Below are positions 1 through 8,416 of a stretch of DNA of 64,000 nt, in pieces. The DNA comes from Castellaniella sp034675905. Its GTDB lineage: Bacteria; Pseudomonadota; Gammaproteobacteria; Burkholderiales; Burkholderiaceae_B. Each line of letters opens with the position of its first letter. The stretch's first letter is position 1. The translations under genes were made by a program, and so were the position numbers. The stretch covers positions 1 through 64,000 of the forward strand of contig NZ_JAUCCV010000002.1 of assembly GCF_034675905.1 (NCBI RefSeq). Direction: 5' to 3'. Below the pieces are notes generated by a model. That model worked only from the letters and a program-made list of their open reading frames with translations. It had not been told where the DNA came from and searched no databases.

Positions 1-67
1 TCGAACCTCCACACCTTGCGGCACATGGACCTGAACCATGCGCGTCTACCAATTCCGCCACCTGGGC
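1..67 (-). tRNA. tRNA-Leu (anticodon CAG), 3' end cut by window edge
   Basis: Read on the minus strand from 67 the sequence begins GCCCAGGTGGCGGAATTGG, the standard start of a bacterial tRNA-Leu, with an anticodon loop TTCAGGT (anticodon CAG) and a long variable arm. The T arm and acceptor 3' strand lie beyond base 1. It is divergent from the rnr gene. Confidence 0.93.
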
Positions 68-175
68 ACGGCATAACGTGTATGCTATTGCTTTCGTTGA
101 AAACGCTGCGTTTTATTGCCTCGTTTCAGCGAAGTCAGAACTATACAATACATTTTTTTGGGATGCAAATAGCCT

Positions 176-2617
176 TTGAAAAAGCGAACCAACAACGACA
201 ATAACCATGACGGTTCCCTCGTGACAGCCACGGATCTGCCCTCTGATTTCGACCCTAAAGTCCCCAGCCGCGAACAGATGCTGGACGCCTTGCGCCACGC
301 AGACAAGCCGCTGTCGCTCGAGGCCCTGGCCGACACCACGCAAGCCTCGATTCCCCTGACCACCGGCTTCATCCGCCGCGTCAAAGCCATGGAGCGCGAC
401 GGACAAGTCCGCTTCAATGCCCAGGGAAGGTTGCAAATATGCAACAACACGGATTTCATCACGGGCACCGTTCAGGGGCACCGCGACGGTTACGGTTTCC
501 TGATCCCCGATGACGGCAGCCGCGACCTGTACCTGTCTACCCATGAAATGGCCAAGATCCTGCATGGCGACCGCGTCCGGGTCAGGGCCAGCGGCGAATA
601 CCGTGGCCGCCCCGAAGGCGCCATCGTCGAGGTCCTGGAACGCCGCACCGTCAAGCTGGTCGGCCGTTTCCTGAAGGAACACGGCGCCTTCGTCGTCGCC
701 CCTGAAGATCAGCGCATCAAACACGATATTCTGATTTCCGCCCAGGATGCCGGCGGCGCCGAACCCGGCCAGGTCGTCACGGTGCAGATTCTGCGCCAAC
801 CCGCCAGCCACATTCAGCCGCAGGGCCGCATCGTCGAAGTGCTGGGCGAGATCGACGACCCCGGCATGGAAATCGAAATCGCCGTGCGCAAATTCGACGT
901 GCCGGTGGAATTCTCCAAAGCCACGATGCGGCAACTGGGTTCTATTCCCGACCACGTGCGCGATGACGAATACGCCGGGCGCATCGACCTGCGCGATGTG
1001 CCGTTCATCACGATCGACGGCGAGGACGCCCGCGACTTCGACGACGCCGTCTTCTGCATGCCCGCCGACCTGGGCACGGAAAAGCGCGCCCGCCCCGGCT
1101 GGCGGTTGCTGGTTGCCATCGCCGACGTCAGCCACTACGTCCAGCCGGGGTCCGCGCTGGACGACGACGCCCTGGATCGCGGCACCAGCGTGTATTTCCC
1201 GCGCCGCGTGATTCCCATGCTGCCCGAAGCCCTGTCCAACGGCATCTGCTCGCTGAATCCGGATGCCGACCGGCTGGTGATGGTGTGCGACATGATGATC
1301 CCCGCTGGCGGCGCCAAGGCCGGCACGGTGGCGGCCTATCAGTTCTACGAAGCCGTCATCCATTCTCATGCGCGCACGACCTACACCGACATCTGGGCCG
1401 CGTTACAGCAGCCCAAAGGGCCGGCGGCACAGAACCTGGGGGATCTGTACCCTCACGTACAGACGGCGTACGAACTGTTCCAGGCCTTTTCCCAGGCCCG
1501 CCGCACACGCGGCGCCATCGACTTCGATACCGTGGAAACGCGCATCGTCTGCAACCCCCTGGGGCGTATCGAAAAGATCGAACCCTATACCCGCAACGAC
1601 GCCCACAAGCTGATCGAAGAATGCATGCTGGCCGCCAACACCTGCGCGGCGGACTTCATCGTGCGCAACAAGCGCCAGGCGCTGTTTCGCGTGCATGACG
1701 GCCCCACGCCTGAAAAACTGCAGGCGTTGCGCGAAACCCTGCGCCACCTGGGCTTGACGCTGGACGGCGGCGATGATCCGCAAACCAGCGACTATGCCAA
1801 GCTGATCCAGGCCAGCCGCGCCCGGCCAGATTTCGAGACCATTCAGACCCTGTGCCTGCGGTCCATGCAGCAAGCCATCTACAGTCCCGAACAGACCGGA
1901 CACTTCGGGCTGTCCTACGAACACTATGCGCATTTCACCTCGCCCATCCGGCGGTATCCGGATCTGCTGGTGCATCGCGTCATCCGCGGCATTCTGCGCA
2001 AGCAGCGCTACCAGCCGCCCGCCCTGCCAGGCGAACCCGTCGACCCGACGCTGCCGGCCAACATCCGCGAAAAAGACGCCTGGGATGCGCTGGGCGCCCT
2101 GCTCTCGGCCCGCGAACGCCGCGCCGACGACGCCTCGCGCGATGTCCAGGCCTGGCTGAAATGCTGGTTCGTGCGCGAACACGTCGGCGAGGTCTTCAGC
2201 GGCCGCATCACCAGCGTCACCAGCTTCGGCGTGTTCGTCACGTTGGATACGCTGTACGTAGAAGGCCTGGTGCATATTTCCGAACTGGGCGGCGACTACT
2301 TCCAGTACAACGACGCCTTGAACGAATTGCGCGGCGAACGCTCCGGGTTCCGCTACCAGTTGGGCGATGCCCTGCAGGTGCAGGTCTCGCGCGTAGATCT
2401 GGAAGCCCGCCGTATCGATTTCCGTCCGGTCCGAGGAGAAGACTTCAAGTCTCTGCAGGCCGAAATCGAAGGCGATCCTCGCGCCAGCGCATCGCGGCCC
2501 TATAAAAAAGCCGCTGGCGCCAAGCCCGCCGCACTGCGCGGCACCACTGCGCATCAGCGCCGCGCCGAAGCCAAACGCGCCACACGCCAGGAAACCCCGC
2601 GCAAACGCCGCAGCTGA
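176..2617 (+). CDS. rnr: Ribonuclease R (3'-5' exoribonuclease)
   Basis: Processive 3'-5' exoribonuclease that degrades structured RNA and helps in rRNA quality control. The 813 aa reading frame shows an N-terminal winged-helix-like region, cold-shock domains (about 90-250), the RNB catalytic domain with the acidic motif GEDARDFDDAVF near residue 282, a C-terminal S1 domain (about 670-750, GRITSVTSFGVFV) and a Lys/Arg-rich tail, the usual RNase R layout. The start is the TTG at 176, because the ATG at 162 is out of frame; the GTG at 221 is an alternative. The family is clear; only the start is uncertain. rlmB follows 84 bp downstream. Confidence 0.96.
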   Translation: MKKRTNNDNNHDGSLVTATDLPSDFDPKVPSREQMLDALRHADKPLSLEALADTTQASIPLTTGFIRRVKAMERDGQVRFNAQGRLQICNNTDFITGTVQGHRDGYGFLIPDDGSRDLYLSTHEMAKILHGDRVRVRASGEYRGRPEGAIVEVLERRTVKLVGRFLKEHGAFVVAPEDQRIKHDILISAQDAGGAEPGQVVTVQILRQPASHIQPQGRIVEVLGEIDDPGMEIEIAVRKFDVPVEFSKATMRQLGSIPDHVRDDEYAGRIDLRDVPFITIDGEDARDFDDAVFCMPADLGTEKRARPGWRLLVAIADVSHYVQPGSALDDDALDRGTSVYFPRRVIPMLPEALSNGICSLNPDADRLVMVCDMMIPAGGAKAGTVAAYQFYEAVIHSHARTTYTDIWAALQQPKGPAAQNLGDLYPHVQTAYELFQAFSQARRTRGAIDFDTVETRIVCNPLGRIEKIEPYTRNDAHKLIEECMLAANTCAADFIVRNKRQALFRVHDGPTPEKLQALRETLRHLGLTLDGGDDPQTSDYAKLIQASRARPDFETIQTLCLRSMQQAIYSPEQTGHFGLSYEHYAHFTSPIRRYPDLLVHRVIRGILRKQRYQPPALPGEPVDPTLPANIREKDAWDALGALLSARERRADDASRDVQAWLKCWFVREHVGEVFSGRITSVTSFGVFVTLDTLYVEGLVHISELGGDYFQYNDALNELRGERSGFRYQLGDALQVQVSRVDLEARRIDFRPVRGEDFKSLQAEIEGDPRASASRPYKKAAGAKPAALRGTTAHQRRAEAKRATRQETPRKRRS

Positions 2618-2652
2618 CGCCCGCAGCGGCGGCACTACAATGACAGGCATGG

Positions 2653-2676
2653 CCCGCACCGCCTTCGGTGCGGGTT
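2653..2676 (+). terminator. Hairpin between rnr and rlmB
   Basis: An 8-bp perfect stem (CCCGCACC / GGTGCGGG) with a 6-base loop, followed by TTCCTTTC. It could end rnr transcription. A TACAAT hexamer at 2636-2641 may be a -10 box for rlmB, in which case the hairpin would sit in the rlmB leader. Confidence 0.5.
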
Positions 2677-2701
2677 CCTTTCACTGCGCTTCAGGAAGAC
2701 C

Positions 2702-3460
2702 ATGTCATCCCAACAGATTCTGGCCGGATTCCACGCCGTACAGGCGCGGTTGCGCCACGCCCCCGATTCGATTCGCGACGTCTACCTGGACACCAGCCGC
2801 CAGGACGCCCGCATGCAGCGCTGCATCCAGCAACTGGAATCGGCCGGGGTGCGCTGGCACGCCGCCGATGCTCAACGCCTGGACGGCCTGGCCCACGGCG
2901 TACGCCATCAAGGCATCGTCGCCCTGGCGCAGGCCCGCCCGCTGGCCATTTCAATCGACGAAGTGCTGGATGTCCTGGAAGATCGCCAGGAACCCGCCCT
3001 GCTGCTGGTGCTGGACGGCGTGACTGATCCGCACAACCTGGGCGCCTGCCTGCGCACGGCCGATGCGGCCGGCGTACATGCCGTGATCGCCCCCAAGGAT
3101 CGCGCCGTCGGCCTGAACACGACAGTGCAGCGCGTCGCCTGCGGCGGCGCAGACACCGTGCCCTACCTGATGGTCACGAATCTGGCCCGCACCCTGCGCG
3201 CCCTGCGGGAACGCGACATCTGGCTGGTCGGCACGGATGATGCCGCCGATCACAGCATGCACCAGGTCGACGCCCGCCGTCCCATGGCCTGGGTCATGGG
3301 CGCCGAAGGCGAAGGCATGCGCCGCCTGACCCGCGAGACCTGTGATGAACTGGTCTCCATCCCCATGCAGGGATCGGTCGAAAGCCTGAACGTCAGCGTC
3401 GCCAGCGCCGTCTGCCTGTACGAAACCGTACGCCAGCGCCTGAATCCGATCAGCGCATAA
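2702..3460 (+). CDS. rlmB: 23S rRNA (guanosine-2'-O)-methyltransferase RlmB
   Basis: SAM-dependent SPOUT-class methyltransferase that 2'-O-methylates a guanosine of 23S rRNA (G2251 in E. coli). At 252 aa it has normal family length. An N-terminal substrate-binding domain (1-85) is followed by the knotted catalytic domain with its three motifs: LDGVTDPHNLGACLRTADA (about 101), WVMGAEGEGMRRL (about 196) and IPMQGSVESLNVSVASAV (about 220). An upstream AGGAAG serves as ribosome-binding site. Position directly after rnr is common in proteobacteria. Confidence 0.96.
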   Translation: MSSQQILAGFHAVQARLRHAPDSIRDVYLDTSRQDARMQRCIQQLESAGVRWHAADAQRLDGLAHGVRHQGIVALAQARPLAISIDEVLDVLEDRQEPALLLVLDGVTDPHNLGACLRTADAAGVHAVIAPKDRAVGLNTTVQRVACGGADTVPYLMVTNLARTLRALRERDIWLVGTDDAADHSMHQVDARRPMAWVMGAEGEGMRRLTRETCDELVSIPMQGSVESLNVSVASAVCLYETVRQRLNPISA

Positions 3461-3495
3461 TTCCCTATTTCCTTTCCTGCACTCGTCACGCCCCC

Positions 3496-4734
3496 ATGTC
3501 CAATACCGGCTTCACCACTCAAATCGTCCACTACGGCCACCGCACCGATACTGAGCACGGCGCCGTGCATGCCGCCGTCCACCCTTCGACGGAATACACC
3601 TATCACGATGCGCACGATCTGGCCGCTGTCTTCCAGAACCGCAAGAAAGGCTATACCTACGGACGCACCGGAACACCAACCACCGCCGCTCTGGAAGCCC
3701 AGGTGACGACCATGGAACAAGGCAACGGCACAGTAACGTTCGCCACCGGCATGGCGGCCCTGAACGCCGTGTTCTTTGCCCTGCTGCGCCACGGCGATCA
3801 CCTGATCGCCAGCAAATACATCTTCGGCAATACCAACAGCCTGCTGATGACACTGGAAAATTTCGGTGTCGAACTGACCCTGGTCGATGCCACCGATGTC
3901 GCCCAGGTTCAGGCGGCCCTGCGCCCCAACACCCGCATGGTGTTCGTGGAAACCATCGCCAACCCCGGCACCCAGGTCGCCGACCTGAAAGCCATCGGCG
4001 ACGTGTGCCAGGCGCACAAGCTGGTCTACGTGGTCGACAGCACGCTGTCATCCCCCTACCTGCGCCCAGGGCGCGATTTCGGCGCCTCGCTGGTCGTCAA
4101 TTCCCTGTCCAAGCACCTGGGCGGCCACGGCAACGCGCTGGGCGGCGCCGTGACCCAGACGGGGCTGTACGATTGGGCCGACTTCCCCCATATCTACGAG
4201 CAATACCGCAAGGACGATTCCCGCACCTGGGGCCTGCTGCAGATCAAGAAAAAGGGCCTGCGCGACATGGGCGGCACCTTGTCCTCCGACGTCGCCCACC
4301 GCCTGGCGGCAGGCGCCGAGACCATCGCCCTGCGCATGGACCGCATCTGCAGCAACGCACTGGCCCTGGCCCGGTTCCTGGACACCCACCCTCTGGTCGA
4401 ACGGGTGCAATACCCGGGGCTGGACACGCATCCACAGCACCAGCGGGCCACGGAATTCTTCGGCGGGCTGTACGGCGGCCTGCTGGGCGTCGTGTTGAAA
4501 GATCAGGCAGATGTCTTTGAGTGCCTGAACCGCTTGCGTATCGTGGCGCTGGCAACACACCTGGGCGACAACCGCACGCTGGTGCTGCCGGCTGCCCATA
4601 CCATCTACTATGAAATGGGGGCGGAGCGCCGCGCCCTGATGGGCATCCCGGATAATTTTCTGCGCATCTCCGTTGGAATCGAAGAAGAAGCCGATCTGAT
4701 CGGCGATTTTGCGCAAGCCCTAGCAGATCGGTGA
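3496..4734 (+). CDS. Cystathionine gamma-synthase family PLP enzyme
   Basis: Fold-type I pyridoxal-phosphate enzyme of the Cys/Met metabolism family, 412 aa. The PLP lysine is in SLSKHLGGHGNALGG (about K206), and the cofactor-phosphate segment FATGMAALNAVFFALL near residue 85 is intact. The family includes cystathionine gamma-synthase, cystathionine beta-lyase and O-acyl-homoserine sulfhydrylases; the sequence alone does not tell me which reaction it catalyses. It stands alone after rlmB and before a promoter-containing gap. Confidence 0.87.
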   Translation: MSNTGFTTQIVHYGHRTDTEHGAVHAAVHPSTEYTYHDAHDLAAVFQNRKKGYTYGRTGTPTTAALEAQVTTMEQGNGTVTFATGMAALNAVFFALLRHGDHLIASKYIFGNTNSLLMTLENFGVELTLVDATDVAQVQAALRPNTRMVFVETIANPGTQVADLKAIGDVCQAHKLVYVVDSTLSSPYLRPGRDFGASLVVNSLSKHLGGHGNALGGAVTQTGLYDWADFPHIYEQYRKDDSRTWGLLQIKKKGLRDMGGTLSSDVAHRLAAGAETIALRMDRICSNALALARFLDTHPLVERVQYPGLDTHPQHQRATEFFGGLYGGLLGVVLKDQADVFECLNRLRIVALATHLGDNRTLVLPAAHTIYYEMGAERRALMGIPDNFLRISVGIEEEADLIGDFAQALADR

Positions 4735-4833
4735 AGGCACCGACCACCCGCCGCCAGAACCGGTGAATACGCTCATCGCACTTAATATTTTTAACAGATG
4801 TCAGGAAATACGCGGGTCTTCAGCGGTTTCCTC

Positions 4834-4863
4834 TTGACACTACAAGCCATTCGAAGGCTTAAT
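4834..4863 (+). promoter_or_regulatory. Predicted sigma70-type promoter of hupB
   Basis: A perfect TTGACA (4834-4839) with an 18-base spacer to CTTAAT (4858-4863). It lies in the 277-bp gap before hupB, which otherwise shows no gene. Confidence 0.5.
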
Positions 4864-5011
4864 ACGCCTTAGCCACCAACGCTGGCCGGGACCCGCCGCA
4901 CAGACCGTGCGGCCCCAGGCAGCACCAGCCGGCACAAATGGCGGACACGTCCATCAAATGACTCGATGGATCATCCATCGGGCGACAATAAACCTCAGGG
5001 GTATTTTGTAA

Positions 5012-5284
5012 ATGAACAAGACCGAGCTGATCGAGCACATTTCCTCCAAGACCGATCTCTCCAAGGCCGACGTAGGTCGCGCCCTGGAAGCCTTTGTCGG
5101 CGCCGTGAAAACCACCCTGAAGAAAAAAGGGTCGGTTACCCTGGTCGGCTTCGGCACCTTTGCCGTGTCCGAACGCGCCGCCCGCACGGGCCGCAACCCG
5201 CGCACCGGCGAAGCCATCAAGATCAAAAAAGCCCGCGTGCCGAAATTCCGCCCGGGCAAGGCGCTGAAAGACGCCGTCAACTGA
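5012..5284 (+). CDS. hupB: DNA-binding protein HU, beta-type
   Basis: Small nucleoid protein (90 aa) that bends and compacts DNA as a dimer. The N-terminal helices (MNKTELIEHISSKTDLSKAD) and the HU signature GFGTFAVSERAARTGRNPRTG are complete, as is the C-terminal segment VPKFRPGKALKDAVN. AGGGGT precedes the start. A strong intrinsic terminator follows the stop, so the gene is monocistronic. A diverged second HU lies inside the element at 26835. Confidence 0.95.
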   Translation: MNKTELIEHISSKTDLSKADVGRALEAFVGAVKTTLKKKGSVTLVGFGTFAVSERAARTGRNPRTGEAIKIKKARVPKFRPGKALKDAVN

Positions 5285-5299
5285 TCGGCATGCAGCTGC

Positions 5300-5329
5300 A
5301 AAAAGACCACCCCTGCGGGTGGTCTTTTT
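5300..5329 (+). terminator. Rho-independent terminator of hupB
   Basis: Stem AAAAGACCACCC / GGGTGGTCTTTT around CTGC, ending in a T run; the stem is symmetric enough to act in both directions. Confidence 0.93.
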
Positions 5330-5351
5330 CATGCCTGCCCCGCCGCATCGT

Positions 5352-5380
5352 TTGCCCCCCGTCTCAGGCGCCGATATAAT
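5352..5380 (+). promoter_or_regulatory. Predicted promoter of tRNA-Val
   Basis: TTGCCC (5352-5357), a 17-base spacer and a perfect TATAAT (5375-5380), 37 bp before the mature tRNA 5' end. Confidence 0.65.
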
Positions 5381-5417
5381 TGCGCCCTGGCTGCCCGGGA
5401 CACCGGCGCAGCTATCC

Positions 5418-5493
5418 GGGTGCTTAGCTCAGTTGGTAGAGCGGCGCCTTTACACGGCGTAGGTCGGGGGTTCGAGCCCCTCAGCACCCACCA
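5418..5493 (+). tRNA. tRNA-Val (anticodon TAC)
   Basis: A 76-nt cloverleaf with acceptor GGGTGCT / AGCACCC, D arm TAGCTCAGTTGGTAGAGC, anticodon loop with TAC, T arm GGGGGTTCGAGCCCC and encoded CCA. The integrase starts 174 bp downstream of its 3' end, so this gene is the likely integration target, kept intact by the inserted element. Confidence 0.97.
5455..5493 (+). other. Candidate attachment site (att) in the tRNA-Val 3' half
   Basis: Tyrosine integrases next to a tRNA usually recombine within its anticodon or T-arm/3' segment. The partner copy would be at the far element end, outside this window, so the core length cannot be read here. I found no second copy of the tRNA 3' end in the window. 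Confidence 0.5.
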
Positions 5494-5511
5494 AATTTTT
5501 ACCCGGAATAT

Positions 5512-5545
5512 CAAGCACTTAGGAGAAACTCCCTGAGTGCTTTTT
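5512..5545 (+). terminator. Terminator after tRNA-Val
   Basis: Inverted repeat AAGCACTTAGGAG / CTCCCTGAGTGCTT with an AAA loop and a T-rich tail (TTTTTGTTTTT). It separates the tRNA transcript from the integrase. Confidence 0.8.
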
Positions 5546-5580
5546 GTTTTTATGAAGCCGAAAATCGCTGAAATCACGGT

Positions 5581-5618
5581 TTTTGGGACACTTTTGGGAC
5601 AGTTAGCTCGTCCCAAAG
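5581..5618 (+). repeat. TTTTGGGACA repeats before the integrase
   Basis: TTTTGGGACA occurs at 5581-5590 and 5592-5601, and an inverted GTCCCAAAG at 5610-5618. Three clustered short sites between the tRNA and the integrase fit arm-type integrase or directionality-factor sites; this is inference from position. Confidence 0.45.
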
Positions 5619-5666
5619 GCACAGGATGGGCGCTGTCTATAAATGAATTCCAGGAGAGGATTCATC

Positions 5667-6722
5667 ATGGCAACCATCGAAAAGCGCGGACCCTATCAGT
5701 TCCGCGCCAAAGTGCGTGTGACAGGCACGCCAACACTTACAGAAACGTTCACGACGCGCGCAGAGGCGGAGCGCTGGGCGGAAAAGACCGAAGAACAGAT
5801 TCGCGCCAAGACGTTTGTCGATGTCAGCGCCATGAAGGGCAAGACGCTGTTTGACATTCTGACGCTGAGCGAGACAGACTTCTGCCCCACGAAGAAGGGG
5901 GAAAAACAGGAGCTGAACTTCATAGGGCGACTGAAGGGACACCCTTTGTCGCGCAGACTGCTTTTGGACATCACGCCATCTGATATCAGGAAATACCGCG
6001 ACGAGCGTCTGAAAACGGTTGGGCCAGGGACAGTGATCAGGGAGCTGGGCATGATTTCGTCGTTTTTTAACTACGCCATCAGCGAGTGCGACACATACAA
6101 GCACCTGAAGAACCCAGTCAGCGGGGTCAGACGACCGAGGGCGCCAAAACACCGCACCAGGCGCTTCCTGTGCGATTTAAAAGAGGCAGACTATGAATAC
6201 ATCAAGATTCTTGAGGTGACGCAGTCAGAGACGTTTAGACGGTTTCTGAAGGTCGCGGTAAACAGTGCCATGCGTCGGGGAGAGTTGGTCGGGCTGCAAA
6301 TCGAGAACGTGTTGCTGGATCGCCAAAAGGTGATCTTGCCAGACACCAAGAATGGGACGGCAAGAATTGTGGCGTTATCAGAGGCAGTCACTGACGTTTT
6401 GCGCGAGCAAATAGGCGATAGAAAGAGCGGCTCTGTGTTTGGTGTGAAGGCTGACAGCATGACTCAAGCGTTTGGACGCGCTCGCGAACGCGCTCGCGAA
6501 GCTTACAGGCAAGAATGTCTTCGTGACGGAGTGCAGCCAGAACACGGGATGTTTGATGACCTGCGACTACACGATGCGCGCCACGAAGGGACCAGTCGCC
6601 TGTTTGAAGTCCATAAGCTAAGCATCGCGGAAGCAGCATCCATAACGGGCCACACAGACCCGCGCCAGCTCATGGGATACACAAACTTAGCTGATGACTA
6701 CTTGGTTAAAAAGTTAGGCTAA
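5667..6722 (+). CDS. Tyrosine-type site-specific integrase
   Basis: Catalyses recombination between the element and the chromosomal tRNA-Val site. The catalytic set of the tyrosine recombinase family is present in order: Arg in AMRRGELVG (about 203), Lys in DTKNGT, HxxR in LHDARHEG (about 301-304), His in ITGHTD and the nucleophile Tyr in LMGYTNL (about 333). The N-terminus resembles an arm-binding domain and the middle a core-binding SAM-like domain. I chose ATG 5667 (351 aa), because AGGAGAGG lies 7 bases upstream; ATG 5643 would add 8 residues without a good site. Its end overlaps by four bases the convergent gene ending at 6719. Confidence 0.95.
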   Translation: MATIEKRGPYQFRAKVRVTGTPTLTETFTTRAEAERWAEKTEEQIRAKTFVDVSAMKGKTLFDILTLSETDFCPTKKGEKQELNFIGRLKGHPLSRRLLLDITPSDIRKYRDERLKTVGPGTVIRELGMISSFFNYAISECDTYKHLKNPVSGVRRPRAPKHRTRRFLCDLKEADYEYIKILEVTQSETFRRFLKVAVNSAMRRGELVGLQIENVLLDRQKVILPDTKNGTARIVALSEAVTDVLREQIGDRKSGSVFGVKADSMTQAFGRARERAREAYRQECLRDGVQPEHGMFDDLRLHDARHEGTSRLFEVHKLSIAEAASITGHTDPRQLMGYTNLADDYLVKKLG

Positions 6723-6991
6723 ATCAGCCCCGCCCTACGAAGTGACTCTTCCCTGGTGGGGCGACCAGACCTCTTTTTGTGGGCGGGCAAGCCAGTTTCG
6801 AGATAGTTGATGATGTCATGCAGGTGGACAACGTCCCGACGCCCGACTTTTGAAATCTGAACCGGGAACGTCCCGGCTGACTTCATGTTGTAGGTCGACT
6901 GGCGGGAGTAGCCAAGCGCAACCCCCGCTTCAGTGACGGTCAATGACACGCGATTGGGAAACTGCTTCAAAACTAACTCTGCGGGACTCAT
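6719..6991 (-). CDS. Small HTH protein, excisionase / AlpA-like
   Basis: A 90 aa protein whose residues about 15-50 (VTEAGVALGYSRQSTYNMKS) form a winged-helix/MerR-type helix-turn-helix like phage excisionases, followed by VVHLHDIINYLETG and a basic tail. ATG 6991 is preceded by GGAG with 8-base spacing on the minus strand; the GTG at 7012 is a weaker start. It converges on the integrase gene, as directionality factors often do. It could instead be a general regulator. Confidence 0.62.
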   Translation of the reverse strand: MSPAELVLKQFPNRVSLTVTEAGVALGYSRQSTYNMKSAGTFPVQISKVGRRDVVHLHDIINYLETGLPAHKKRSGRPTREESLRRAGLI

Positions 6992-7039
6992 GCTGGATGC
7001 TCCAACGAACACCCAGCAGTCTAGTGAGTGCCGCCAGTG

Positions 7040-7672
7040 CTACGCGGTGATAAGTCGCTCGAACTCGAACGCGTCGTCATCCCTGTCGATCACCAGTATG
7101 TCGCGATACAGGCGTCTGAGGGCTTCCAGGCCGATACCCTGGCTGACGTCATTGACCGACTCTTCCAAGCCCACCAGAGGCAGCGCAGCGCCCGTCTCTG
7201 GCGATTCTTCCCAGAACACATAGTCGAGCTTCAGATGCCTTGGCATGGAGCGCACTATTTTTGCCGCCATTCCTGTCAGACGAACCCGCTTGGATATTTC
7301 GCCATGCTTCAGGGTGGTGACGTCCTTTACTGACATCCCGGTTTCCAGCATGAACAGAATTGCTCTACGTCGTGTTTGCGAAACGTCATCCAGCCAGTAG
7401 ATCAGCTCTTCCATCGTCAGTCGCGGGGCAGGCACCTTGAAGTAGACCAGTTTTGGCGCCTCTTCCAGCCTGCCGTCCAGCACTGCATCCCAGACCGCGT
7501 CGACCGCGTCGACCACCTCGCTGACAGCGAGTTGGTAGTTTGGGGTGCCAAGCTGTTGCCGCAGAAAAACACTGAGTTCAAGCGGCTGAATCGAGTCGAT
7601 TGAACGCGTCCATAACGTGGATTGCGACAGCAGGTTGCAGCGCCAGTTTCCGCCCAGATCGCACAAACGCAT
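7040..7672 (-). CDS. Degenerate tyrosine-recombinase-like protein in the immunity operon
   Basis: A 210 aa protein. Residues about 95-135 (LTMEELIYWLDDVSQTRRR, then ILFMLETGMSVKDVTTLKHG) resemble the start of a tyrosine-recombinase catalytic domain, but the catalytic Arg position after ETGM is Val/Lys, and no HxxR or terminal Tyr box is evident. Its ATG 7672 overlaps the TGA of the upstream repressor-like gene (TGATG), so the two are translationally coupled. It may be a DNA-binding relic or a regulator of integration; the assignment is tentative. Confidence 0.5.
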   Translation of the reverse strand: MRLCDLGGNWRCNLLSQSTLWTRSIDSIQPLELSVFLRQQLGTPNYQLAVSEVVDAVDAVWDAVLDGRLEEAPKLVYFKVPAPRLTMEELIYWLDDVSQTRRRAILFMLETGMSVKDVTTLKHGEISKRVRLTGMAAKIVRSMPRHLKLDYVFWEESPETGAALPLVGLEESVNDVSQGIGLEALRRLYRDILVIDRDDDAFEFERLITA

Positions 7673-7992
7673 CACTTGGCCCCACCTTCGTCATTCTGGG
7701 TAGACAGACGCGTCATGATGCGGTTGACGACCGTTGCCGCCTTTGGTGCGCGCTCACGAAGGTTTCGCAAGAAAAAATCTTCAGCGTCACGCGGAGACAT
7801 GCCTGCGGCCAGCCCGAGGTCGTATGCGCTGTCGATGGGGATCAGGGTTCTGCCCGCCAGGAAGTGGGAAATTGTCACATGGCCCGAGTAGCCCATATCC
7901 CTGCTCACCTCTTCGTAGGTCCGTCCGCAGTCTGTCATTGCGATGCGCAGCATCGACCGTGCAGGCGTGTTCGCCGTAATTTTCTCAGCCAT
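7672..7992 (-). CDS. HTH repressor-like protein (probable immunity regulator)
   Basis: A 106 aa protein with a helix-turn-helix in residues about 20-50 (TYEEVSRDMGYSGHVTISHF, then LAGRT), a fold used by phage CI/Cro and plasmid control proteins. ATG 7992 is chosen because AGGAGAAA lies just upstream on the minus strand; an in-frame upstream extension to 8064 has no such site. It is the first gene leftward of a divergent control region that holds two tandem copies of the element's dyad motif. That position makes it the leading candidate for the protein that binds the dispersed operators; this is inference. Confidence 0.6.
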   Translation of the reverse strand: MAEKITANTPARSMLRIAMTDCGRTYEEVSRDMGYSGHVTISHFLAGRTLIPIDSAYDLGLAAGMSPRDAEDFFLRNLRERAPKAATVVNRIMTRLSTQNDEGGAK

Positions 7993-8056
7993 GTTTTTCT
8001 CCTGGCAGCACTGCTGCCCATAAAAATAACCCGTAGGTTGGAGCTGATTATAGAGA

Positions 8057-8093
8057 GTTATCACTAACCACGATAGTTACCACTCACTATAAA
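8057..8093. promoter_or_regulatory. Tandem dyad operators at the divergent immunity switch
   Basis: GTTATCACTAAC (8057-8068) and GTTACCACTCAC (8076-8087) lie 19 bp apart, about two helical turns, between the leftward repressor-like gene and the rightward gene train. The second is followed directly by TATAAA (8088-8093), a possible rightward -10 box with no clear -35. They belong to the dyad family seen at ten further-right positions. Confidence 0.65.
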
Positions 8094-8163
8094 TCACTAC
8101 CGATGCGTCCTGAACTTTGGCATGACTGTATCGCTGCAAACCTAATTTTCGTTGGAGCGCTTT

Positions 8164-8367
8164 ATGTTCATCATCCCGGTTACCTACGATGCCGCTTCCC
8201 AATTTATCGACGTCTACCAGTCTGTGGAGAAGAGTCGTGTTGAGGTGGGGCAAACAATTTTCATCCCGTGCGAAGTTGCCGGTCACGACCCCATCTATGT
8301 GATGTTCGACCCCCTGGGCAACACAGCGATCATCGGTGACGGCGATCACCCATCATTCGGGGTTTAG
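8164..8367 (+). CDS. Small protein, first gene of the rightward train
   Basis: A 67 aa protein with no family I recognise; strand-rich and acidic (SRVEVGQTIFIPCEVAG, GNTAIIGDGDHP). ATG 8164 is preceded by GGAG with 6-base spacing; the upstream in-frame TTG at 8152 overlaps that site and is not used. It lies immediately right of the tandem operators, the place of cro-like or early genes in temperate phages, but I see no DNA-binding motif. Confidence 0.6.
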   Translation: MFIIPVTYDAASQFIDVYQSVEKSRVEVGQTIFIPCEVAGHDPIYVMFDPLGNTAIIGDGDHPSFGV

Positions 8368-8416
8368 TCGCCGACGCCAGAACTGCAACATATACAAATC
8401 AGTAATAACGGGACAC

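Noticed and set aside
113..1369. Long minus-strand frame (418 codons) opposite rnr
   Set aside because: It mirrors the conserved RNase R gene in a GC-rich region and gives a low-complexity His/Gly/Ala protein; same for 1403-2659.
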